This document shows, one piece after another, positions 1-5,016 of a DNA stretch of 5,016 nucleotides (position 1 is its first letter; each line of letters begins with the position of its first letter). The notes beneath the pieces are model-generated. The model ran no database searches. It was not told the origin of the DNA and was given only the letters and a program-made list of their open reading frames with translations. Location: the NCBI GenBank assembly GCA_030635045.1, contig DAOVZP010000162.1, positions 1 to 5,016 on the forward strand, written 5' to 3'. The position numbers were made by a program, and so were the translations under genes. This DNA is from Bacteroidota bacterium. GTDB taxonomy: Bacteria > Bacteroidota > Bacteroidia > Bacteroidales > B18-G4.

Positions 1-1
1 A

Positions 2-1390
2 CATCATCATCTGGCAGTTGTTCCTGAACTTGCCCTGCTTATAATATGCCTTCTCCTCTTCCCAAAGGATACACTGGCCCAGGATAGATATATAATCCAG
101 GGAATCGTTTTTGAAAAGGAGTCTGAGATGGTACTCCCCGGCGCACATGTCCTGATCGAGGGCACTTCTTACGGTACCATCTCGGGGCCCGATGGTTCGT
201 TTCGTCTAAGCATCACCGACTTCCCACTTACGCTGAAAGTAACCCATGTCGGTTTCGACGACCGCTTCTTCACTGTCACTGAAAGCATCAGAGATGAGAT
301 ATTGATGCTCGGGCTGAATTTCTCCGCAGAAATGCTTGAAGGGGTTACCATCACCGACCGCAAAGCCGAATTGATCTTCAAGGATGAATCATATTCAGTC
401 CTGGACTTTGAATTTCATGAAAATGGCTTGATGCTGTTGATATTCAGGAACAAGCTCAGGCGGGCGGAACTTGTGCTGCTCTCCACCATGAACGACACTC
501 TTGCCATATTAACCAAGTTGCCCGGCAGGGCGGCTTCCCTGCATCACGACTGCCTCGACAAGATACATTATGTTGCCAAAGACAGTGCCTACCAGATACA
601 ATTTACAGGTACTGAGCTCAGGTTGATATATCCTACCGATATCAGGATCTTTCGTCCGGTTGCACGTGCATTCGCAGCTTATCATAACGACAACTATTAT
701 TTCGGCATCAGCAGGATGCACGGGCAGGTTATTGAATACATCCGGTATGATTCCATTGCAGATGCATATATTACATTCAGGGAAGTATATGACAGTAAAA
801 AACTGGGAATACTTAAAGATAATCCGGGGCACCATGGCATGCTGGGCAGCTTTAGAAATGATGATTTAGAGTTCGCGCTCTTATTAATGGGAGATGAACC
901 AAGCATTAAAACTCAGAGAGAGGCTTATAAGAGAAGCCGTGACATTTCCATTGAAGCACATTACCTGAAAACAATTGTTTACACACCTCTCTATGCCCCT
1001 TTGTTTAAGTCGGGTGAGCAAATGATCATCTTCAACCATCCCGAATCTCAAATTGAATTTTTAACGCCATATGGTGAACTTGAAGCAGCAACAGACATTG
1101 ATTATCATATAAAGAAGGACTGGGAAGAACTAATCCTGAAGGATGAGATCAGAGACGAGTATTATACGGTCTTTATCCACGCCAACAGGGTTAGCCTGCA
1201 TCCACTGGATATTGAAACCGGCGTGCTTGGCAATGCAAACATTTTGTATTACCCCTTTGTTAGAAAAATACTGGTAAGGAATGGCTATGTTTACTTCACC
1301 TACCGGCAACCGGGGTCTATCGAAAGAACGATGCTTTTCAGGCAGAAGCTGCAATCGGGTGAAGACAAATATGCAGTTTCAAACAATTAA
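2..1390 (+). CDS. Exported protein with carboxypeptidase-regulatory-like N-domain (5' end outside window)
   Basis: The reading frame is open from the left edge to a TAA stop, giving 462 visible residues. No ATG, GTG or TTG lies in frame before position 128, and the ATG at 128 falls inside the first domain, so the true start is upstream of the window. Visible residues 4-26 are a hydrophobic export signal (LALLIICLLLF, then TLA before QD, a plausible signal peptidase I site). Residues 29-115 match the CarboxypepD_reg-like beta-sandwich: an IIQGIVF strand, then LPGAHVLIEGTSYGTISG, PDGSF and a VGF turn. Families with this domain in Bacteroidota are usually cell-surface or periplasmic. The remaining 340 or so residues are rich in short beta-strands with YxF/YFG patterns and could be a beta-propeller-like domain; that is inference, and no catalytic motif is visible. 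The function is unknown. Base composition falls from about 55% GC near 181-240 to about 35-40% after 900. tag starts 11 bases downstream, suggesting co-transcription. Confidence 0.85.
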   Translation, partial: HHHLAVVPELALLIICLLLFPKDTLAQDRYIIQGIVFEKESEMVLPGAHVLIEGTSYGTISGPDGSFRLSITDFPLTLKVTHVGFDDRFFTVTESIRDEILMLGLNFSAEMLEGVTITDRKAELIFKDESYSVLDFEFHENGLMLLIFRNKLRRAELVLLSTMNDTLAILTKLPGRAASLHHDCLDKIHYVAKDSAYQIQFTGTELRLIYPTDIRIFRPVARAFAAYHNDNYYFGISRMHGQVIEYIRYDSIADAYITFREVYDSKKLGILKDNPGHHGMLGSFRNDDLEFALLLMGDEPSIKTQREAYKRSRDISIEAHYLKTIVYTPLYAPLFKSGEQMIIFNHPESQIEFLTPYGELEAATDIDYHIKKDWEELILKDEIRDEYYTVFIHANRVSLHPLDIETGVLGNANILYYPFVRKILVRNGYVYFTYRQPGSIERTMLFRQKLQSGEDKYAVSNN

Positions 1391-1401
1391 ATAAATATCT
1401 G

Positions 1402-1971
1402 ATGAAAAACAGATGTGAATGGGCTGGTCATGACCCATTATACCATGATTACCATGATAAAGAGTGGGGAGTGCCCGTATACGATGACCATAAACTTTTT
1501 GAATTCCTGGTGCTTGAGACTTTCCAGGCAGGCCTTAGCTGGATCACAATCCTGCGAAAAAGGGATAACTTCAGAAAGGCCTTTGACAGCTTTGACTATA
1601 ATAAAATTGCTGCCTATGATGAAGATAAGGTGCAGGAGCTACTCCACGATGCCGGCATCGTCAGGAACCAACTAAAAATACGGGCGACCATCAACAACGC
1701 ACAGGCCTTTATCAGGGTACAGGAAGAATTTGGGTCATTCAGCAAATATATCTGGGGCTTCGTTAGCGGCAAACCCATACAAAACTCCTTCAAGTCCATA
1801 AAAGAATTGCCTGCAAACACCCACCTGTCCGATGAGATCAGCAAAGACCTGAAAAAGCGGGGATTTAAATTCGTAGGCTCAACCGTGGTCTATGCGCATA
1901 TGCAGGCCACGGGAATGGTGAATGATCATTTTGTTCATTGTTACAGGTATAAAGAACTAGTGTTAAGTTAA
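1402..1971 (+). CDS. tag: DNA-3-methyladenine glycosylase I (TAG)
   Basis: This cytoplasmic base-excision repair enzyme removes 3-methyladenine from alkylated DNA, leaving an abasic site. The 189-residue protein is close to full-length E. coli Tag and aligns with it from end to end. The zinc-binding residues of the family are all present: Cys5, His18, His176 and Cys180 (the last two in VNDHFVHC). The base-recognition residues are also present: Tyr17, Glu39 and Trp47, the latter in QAGLSWITILRKR. The motifs DKEWGVP (19-25), DAGIVRNQLKI and KKRGFKFVGSTVVYAHMQATG are typical of the family. The ATG is fixed by the conserved N-terminal RCEW. No Shine-Dalgarno is seen in the AT-rich leader (AATAAATATCTG). 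The gene follows the upstream CDS by 11 bases with no promoter apparent between them. Nothing suggests damage or truncation. Confidence 0.97.
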   Translation: MKNRCEWAGHDPLYHDYHDKEWGVPVYDDHKLFEFLVLETFQAGLSWITILRKRDNFRKAFDSFDYNKIAAYDEDKVQELLHDAGIVRNQLKIRATINNAQAFIRVQEEFGSFSKYIWGFVSGKPIQNSFKSIKELPANTHLSDEISKDLKKRGFKFVGSTVVYAHMQATGMVNDHFVHCYRYKELVLS

Positions 1972-2119
1972 GCGTATTTTAGCCACACCAAGTCTTGCTC
2001 TTTTTGCTTCTGACTTCTTTAAAAAATCATTACGTAGCTACGGCTATGCTCAAATTTTTTGCATCGTCAGCAACAAAAATTTCTACGACTTATGCGACAC
2101 AATACACTTGACTCAACAC
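1967..2119. repeat. Intergenic stretch resembling a dispersed Bacteroidota repeat
   Basis: This stretch lies just past tag in the gap between convergent genes. It codes for no recognisable domain, yet one plus-strand frame is open for 51 codons without an ATG (LATPSLALFASDFFKKS, then SLRSYGYAQIF). The minus strand also gives short open pieces (VEIFVADDAKNLSIAVAT). Such unplaced peptides recur as spurious small ORFs in some Bacteroidota genomes, from memory and unverified, so a multi-copy noncoding element is my inference. It contains the hairpin at 2021-2060. A single-copy decayed sequence is equally possible from this window alone. Confidence 0.35.
2021..2060. terminator. UACG-tetraloop hairpin, possible bidirectional terminator
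   Basis: Two nested stems are visible. The inner stem pairs 2033-2038 (CGTAGC) with 2043-2048 (GCTATG) with one G-U pair, closed by a C(UACG)G loop of the very stable UNCG class. The outer stem pairs AAAAAAT (2021-2027) with ATTTTTT (2054-2060) across a symmetric 5x5 internal loop. Each strand therefore reads a hairpin followed after six bases by six or seven T, which would suit termination for both tag and the convergent DUF481 gene. The six-base gap between the core stem and the T-tract makes it weaker than a standard terminator. Confidence 0.4.
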
Positions 2120-2135
2120 TAGGCGGGTGAAGGAT

Positions 2136-2205
2136 TTACACTTTAGACTTTACACTTTACACTTTACACTCCACCCAACACTCAACACTCAAAACTCAAA
2201 ACTTA
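2136..2205. repeat. Degenerate 7-base tandem repeat array (10 units)
   Basis: Ten consecutive heptamers can be read: TTACACT, TTAGACT, TTACACT three times, CCACCCA, ACACTCA twice, AAACTCA and AAACTTA. The first five units and the last four share an ACACT/AAACT core, but the core shifts register by five bases across the CCACCCA unit. Two more ACACT cores lie just upstream (2104-2108 and 2116-2120). The array ends two bases before the stop codon of the DUF481 gene on the minus strand. There is no palindromy within units and no CRISPR-like spacing. No function can be read from the sequence; slippage-generated intergenic DNA is the simplest explanation. Confidence 0.75.
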
Positions 2206-2207
2206 TC

Positions 2208-3251
2208 CTACCAGGTGTACCCTATAGAGGTAGTGACACCCCAATCATTAGTGGCAGCATCAGCATCGAGAGGCTCACTATCGAAGTTATCATAAAAGCT
2301 CAATCCAAAATAGAAGTCGTTGAAGATCTCAATGCGGGCTTTGATCTCATACTCAAGACGGACGCGTCCCAGGCTGGTTAAACTTGGGTATACATTGAAG
2401 TAGGATGTAATATCAATCTCCGGCTGGTTAAATCTGAAGATCCTGTATGCCCAATGCATTATTCCTTCTAAGCTATTGACAAGTGAATCTTCTTTTGATC
2501 TCTCAGATGATACCAGCAATCCCAAAGCGCCGCTTAAAACATTAAGGTTATTATGAACAACATCATAGCCAACACCAAACCCTCCATAGGAACGGAATTG
2601 GGTACCCAGCTCTGTGTTTTGTTGAATCCCGGCAAATGCAACACCAAACCATCTTTTCTTGAAAAACCTCTGATAGGAAGCAGTATAATCTTGTTTCCGT
2701 ATCCTTTCCCTGTCTGTCTGATCAGTTAAGATGGAACTAGCTCTAATTTGTGTAAATGACTTTTCAACCCGGTAATCAACATTTCCCGAAAAGTTAAATT
2801 GTGAGATCGTACTTGCCTTGCTGTATGAATAGCCAAAGTCGATGGCACCGTCCAATCTCTTCCAGAAGGCCCTTTTCACAGGAAAGATCTCTGCAATTCC
2901 TGATACAGGTTCAGGAATCCTGAAGCTACCTGATTGAATATTCACATAACCGGCAGTACCTGAAGTATCAATAGACCCGAAAAACCTGAGCCCATTGGAA
3001 AGCTGTATCGTAAATTGTTGTTTTGAGTAGAATGTTTTGATTCGGTCAAATTCGATTTTCAATGTTCCAATACCGTCAGTTTTGAAGACCAGGATACCAT
3101 ACTCAAAGCGTTTTACCTCCCCGGTAATCTTGTCACCATTATGCAGATATACCGTATCTGTCTTAGGGCCTGCAAATGATAACACCGGCAAGAATATAAA
3201 AGACAGGACAAATACGGCACTAAATATATGTTTCTGTAGTGTGAAATTCAT
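2208..3251 (-). CDS. DUF481 family outer-membrane beta-barrel protein with periplasmic N-domain
   Basis: The 347-residue protein starts with a signal peptide (residues 1-27, hydrophobic AVFVLSFIFLPVL, cut likely after LSFA). Residues 31-76 read DTVYLHNGDKITGEVKRF, then GILVFKTDGIGTLKIEFDRI, a small beta-barrel pattern like Sm-type folds. A second copy-like segment follows at 77-125 (FTIQLSNGLRFFGSID...GIAEIFPV). From about 130 to 347 the chain is alternating amphipathic beta-strands rich in Tyr and Phe, matching DUF481 (YdiY-like, known as salt-induced outer membrane protein). It ends in ..SIGYTW, an aromatic C-terminus as used for outer-membrane barrel insertion. The substrate or role is not known for this family. 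The ATG is supported by a GGAG just upstream and by the signal peptide directly after it. The gene diverges from csp, and its stop codon abuts the heptamer array. An annotation of salt induction should not be assumed. Confidence 0.85.
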   Translation of the reverse strand: MNFTLQKHIFSAVFVLSFIFLPVLSFAGPKTDTVYLHNGDKITGEVKRFEYGILVFKTDGIGTLKIEFDRIKTFYSKQQFTIQLSNGLRFFGSIDTSGTAGYVNIQSGSFRIPEPVSGIAEIFPVKRAFWKRLDGAIDFGYSYSKASTISQFNFSGNVDYRVEKSFTQIRASSILTDQTDRERIRKQDYTASYQRFFKKRWFGVAFAGIQQNTELGTQFRSYGGFGVGYDVVHNNLNVLSGALGLLVSSERSKEDSLVNSLEGIMHWAYRIFRFNQPEIDITSYFNVYPSLTSLGRVRLEYEIKARIEIFNDFYFGLSFYDNFDSEPLDADAATNDWGVTTSIGYTW

Positions 3252-3255
3252 AATG

Positions 3256-3259
3256 CTCC
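3256..3259 (-). promoter_or_regulatory. Shine-Dalgarno-like GGAG for the DUF481 gene
   Basis: On the minus strand the leader reads GACGGAGCATTATG, placing GGAG four bases before the ATG at 3251. It supports this start. It stands out because neither tag nor csp in the window has a purine-rich site, as is common in Bacteroidota. The spacing is shorter than ideal, so its contribution is uncertain. Confidence 0.45.
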
Positions 3260-3289
3260 GTCTATTATTACATGAAATAATAGTCCCAA

Positions 3290-3321
3290 TAAAAGTACGT
3301 AAAAAATAAAAAAAAGTTCAA
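3290..3321 (-). promoter_or_regulatory. Candidate Bacteroidota-type promoter for the DUF481 gene
   Basis: Reading the minus strand, TACTTTTA (3297-3290) matches the Bacteroidota -7 element TAnnTTTG at all but the last base. A TTG in a TTTTTG run (ending at 3319) lies 21 bases upstream, close to the usual -33 spacing. The distance to the ATG leaves a leader of roughly 30 bases. The region is so AT-rich that a chance match is quite possible. Confidence 0.35.
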
Positions 3322-3337
3322 AAAGCTCGTCAATTAA

Positions 3338-3356
3338 TATATTTAGTGTACTTTAG
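3338..3356 (+). promoter_or_regulatory. Candidate promoter region for the cold shock gene
   Basis: Two overlapping near-matches to the -7 element TAnnTTTG are present: TATATTTA (3338-3345) and TACTTTAG (3349-3356), each with one mismatch. Neither has a clear TTG at the -33 position, so the call is weak. If the second is used, the 5' leader would be only about 15 bases, unlike the long thermosensing leader of E. coli cspA. Even if transcription began next to the first match, the leader could not exceed about 30 bases. Confidence 0.3.
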
Positions 3357-3378
3357 CCAAAATTTTTAATACATTACA

Positions 3379-3570
3379 ATGAATAAAGGAACAGTAAAAT
3401 TCTTTAATAACGCCAAGGGATTTGGATTTATTAAAGACGCAGAATCGGAAAATGAGTATTTTGTCCATGTAACAGGTCTCATTGATGAGGTCAAAGAAAA
3501 TGACGAAGTAACTTTCGAATTAACGGAAGGAAAAAAAGGTCTAAATGCGGTAAATGTTAAACTTGCTTAA
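3379..3570 (+). CDS. csp: Cold shock domain protein (CspA family)
   Basis: A single cold shock domain fills this 63-residue protein, a five-stranded OB-fold that binds single-stranded RNA and DNA and acts in the cytoplasm as an RNA chaperone. RNP1 is KGFGFI (13-18) and RNP2 is YFVHV (27-31). The start MNKGTVKFFN has Phe9 where E. coli CspA has the Trp of KWFN, and RNP2 ends in Val where VFVHF is usual; both are normal for the Bacteroidota version as I recall it. The C-terminus GLNAVNVKL closes the last strand. The leader (AATACATTACA) has no Shine-Dalgarno. The gene stands alone, divergent from the DUF481 gene and followed by its own terminator. Whether it is induced by cold cannot be told; many paralogues of this family are not. 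Confidence 0.96.
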   Translation: MNKGTVKFFNNAKGFGFIKDAESENEYFVHVTGLIDEVKENDEVTFELTEGKKGLNAVNVKLA

Positions 3571-3601
3571 GGTTTAATATAAATATCACGTTAATAGATT
3601 T

Positions 3602-3629
3602 ACCCCCGAATACTCGGGGGTTTTTTTTT
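3602..3629 (+). terminator. Strong intrinsic terminator of csp
   Basis: An 8-base-pair stem with five consecutive G-C pairs (ACCCCCGA at 3602-3609 against TCGGGGGT at 3614-3621) carries an AUAC loop. A run of nine T (3621-3629) follows directly. It begins 31 bases after the csp stop codon. In the minus direction the hairpin is followed only by TAAATCTATTAA, so it is mainly a plus-strand terminator, though it could also serve weakly for the convergent gene. Confidence 0.93.
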
Positions 3630-5016
3630 ACTCCAAAATCACTGAATCAGCTTCCAGTATTTGCACCGTCAATCCTTTGATGTATTCTTCCTCTACCGGG
3701 TACCCAAGCTTCTGCGCTATGAAAGCATCTTGCAGCCCTCCTTTAAAATTATCCTGTGATACACGTACAAGCGATCGCCTGAACCACATTTCTGCATTTG
3801 ACGGATCAAGATCGAGGGCTTTGGAATAGTCCAGCTCGGCATTGGGAAACCGCTGCTTAAACACATAGGCTTTCCCCCTGTTTTTATAGAAGGTAAACCT
3901 GTATGGGTCGAGACGGATGGCTTTTGTATACTCAGCAATGGCCTTCTCAAAAGCATCTTTTCTTTCATAGATCAACGCACGGTTAAAATATGCCAGAGGC
4001 TCATCAGGATTCAATTCAACAGCCATATTCATATTTTCCATGGCCAGGTCGTACCTGCCAATGCGCATATAAGTCAAGCCCTTATTCAGGTATGCCTTAT
4101 AAAATGAACTATTTATCTCTATAGCCCTGTTAAACTCATCAAGGGCAAGCATCGGCGCCTTTTCCCCGAGGTAGATCAACCCCAGATTATTGAAAGCCTG
4201 ATATGCACGATCATTCTTGCGAATACATTGATTGTAATCAAATTTCGCCTTATCAAAATCGCCATTCATGGCCCAATGGTCACCGCGAAAGAAGTATGCA
4301 TAATGATCATCAGGATATAAGGCGATGACCCGCGACCAGGCACTCCCGCTATCATGCCAATCTGAAAGCCGCTCAATGCTGGTCTTCCCCAGCCAAAGCA
4401 TCCATGCAGTTACCATAAGCATTGCAGCTATTAGAAAAACCTTTTTGCGCTGCAACAGGCCATATAATCGGTAAAAGGCAACTCCAGCCAAACCATATAA
4501 TCCCAGGTATGGCAAATAAATTTCATTTTCGCTATATAAATAATGCCCCCCCGGCCTTAGCAGGAAGGCAGCCAGTACTCCTGCCAGGAAGAATAGCAAT
4601 CCACTGATGTACGTTTTCTCCTTCCTGAAAAACCAAAACGCAGTAACAAAAAAGATCATCGCCAGGGAAGCCAATATAACCGGCCACATCATGATCTGTT
4701 CCGGGAAGGGATGATAAGCAGCAATGCCAACAGGTAGAAGAAACTTTGAGAAAACCAGTATTATGGAATATCCGCCAAGGACAATGTTTTCGAATACTCC
4801 TGGAGATGTTACTGTTATTTCAGGTTCTGCAAAAGTAAGGACTGTAATAATTACAAAAATGATGCTCAGTATAAAAAAGAAGATCTTTCCGTTCAGAGCA
4901 TCTTTCAAATTCTTGTTTTGCAGATAGTCGATCAGCATCAGCACGATTGGGAATATTACTGCAACAGGATTTGAAAAAAGGGCCATGATAAAGAAAACCG
5001 TACACAGAAAATATAA
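3628..5016 (-). CDS. Multi-pass membrane protein with C-terminal TPRs, GT-C/TMTC-like (5' end outside window)
   Basis: The frame is open to the right edge, giving 462 visible residues. The ATG at 4986 is inside a membrane segment (..FLCTVFFIMALFSNPVAV), so the true start lies beyond the window. Residues 1-210 hold about seven hydrophobic segments. Their motifs, NPVAVIFPIVLMLIDYL near the left end and YLPYLGLYGLAG near 167-178, fit the C-terminal membrane half of bacterial GT-C-like proteins related to TMTC O-mannosyltransferases. A WHDSGSAWSRVIALYP linker (220-235) leads to six TPRs at about 236-441 with the usual NLGLIYL, A..EFNRAIEI and AYFNRALIY patterns. TPRs mediate protein contacts. The catalytic acidic loop expected in the first periplasmic loop would lie in the missing part, so transferase activity is unproven. 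The stop TAA overlaps the T-tract of the csp terminator. The other possible reading is a noncatalytic TPR membrane scaffold. Confidence 0.8.
   Translation of the reverse strand, partial: LYFLCTVFFIMALFSNPVAVIFPIVLMLIDYLQNKNLKDALNGKIFFFILSIIFVIITVLTFAEPEITVTSPGVFENIVLGGYSIILVFSKFLLPVGIAAYHPFPEQIMMWPVILASLAMIFFVTAFWFFRKEKTYISGLLFFLAGVLAAFLLRPGGHYLYSENEIYLPYLGLYGLAGVAFYRLYGLLQRKKVFLIAAMLMVTAWMLWLGKTSIERLSDWHDSGSAWSRVIALYPDDHYAYFFRGDHWAMNGDFDKAKFDYNQCIRKNDRAYQAFNNLGLIYLGEKAPMLALDEFNRAIEINSSFYKAYLNKGLTYMRIGRYDLAMENMNMAVELNPDEPLAYFNRALIYERKDAFEKAIAEYTKAIRLDPYRFTFYKNRGKAYVFKQRFPNAELDYSKALDLDPSNAEMWFRRSLVRVSQDNFKGGLQDAFIAQKLGYPVEEEYIKGLTVQILEADSVILE

Noticed and set aside
128..1390. ATG at 128 as the start of the first gene
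   Set aside because: The frame is open upstream and encodes a signal peptide and the first strand of the regulatory-like domain; starting at 128 would cut the domain and remove the export signal.
1967..2122. ATG-less 51-codon open frame after tag
   Set aside because: It has no start codon or ribosome binding site and no recognisable domain; better explained as an intergenic repeat-like sequence.
2136..2205. Heptamer array as a CRISPR
   Set aside because: Units are 7 bases, contiguous and degenerate; there are no spacers or 20-40 base repeats and no cas genes.
2127..2381. Plus-strand 84-codon ORF starting in the heptamer array
   Set aside because: Its N-terminus is translated repeat (LHFRLYTLHFTLHP) and the rest is antisense to the well-supported DUF481 gene.
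3379..3570. Cold shock protein as a nonfunctional variant because of KFFN and YFVHV
   Set aside because: The same substitutions are usual in the Bacteroidota form of the family as I know it, and both RNP motifs are otherwise intact.
3628..4986. ATG at 4986 (minus strand) as the start of the TPR protein
   Set aside because: The codons before it, up to the window edge, continue a hydrophobic membrane segment, so this Met is internal.
4820..5005. Small minus-strand ORF of 61 codons near the right edge
   Set aside because: It overlaps the membrane part of the TPR protein in another frame, has no domain, and is Cys- and His-rich only by frame shadow.

Overview
The window looks like ordinary chromosomal DNA from a member of the Bacteroidota (Bacteroidetes). 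The evidence is the protein families present: a secreted protein with a carboxypeptidase-regulatory-like N-domain, a 63-residue cold shock protein of the KFFN...EYFVHV type, a DUF481 outer-membrane protein, and a GT-C/TPR membrane protein. AT-rich translation leaders mostly lacking Shine-Dalgarno sequences agree with this. The genus cannot be told from the sequence alone.

Layout. (1) Positions 2-1390, plus strand: the 3' part of a gene for an exported protein; its start lies left of the window. (2) After an 11-base gap, 1402-1971, plus strand: tag, DNA-3-methyladenine glycosylase I, probably transcribed with gene 1. (3) 1972-2207: a gap between two convergent genes. It holds a hairpin with a UACG tetraloop inside a stretch that looks like a dispersed repeat, then a degenerate 7-base tandem array that ends two bases before the next stop codon. 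(4) 2208-3251, minus strand: a DUF481-type outer-membrane beta-barrel protein with a signal peptide and an Sm-like periplasmic N-domain. (5) 3252-3378: an AT-rich divergent promoter region. (6) 3379-3570, plus strand: cold shock protein, followed by a strong intrinsic terminator at 3602-3629. (7) 3628-5016, minus strand: the C-terminal 462 residues of a multi-pass membrane protein with six TPRs. It converges on the cold shock gene, and its start lies right of the window.

The genes do not form an evident pathway. Gene 1 and tag may share a transcript, and the DUF481 and csp genes share a divergent control region; otherwise this is a mix of housekeeping and envelope functions. No phage, transposase, CRISPR array, tRNA or rRNA was seen, and no new multi-gene system. 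The least explained material is the 1972-2207 gap. Two genes are cut by the window edges; the first internal ATG of each (128, and 4986 on the minus strand) is not the real start.
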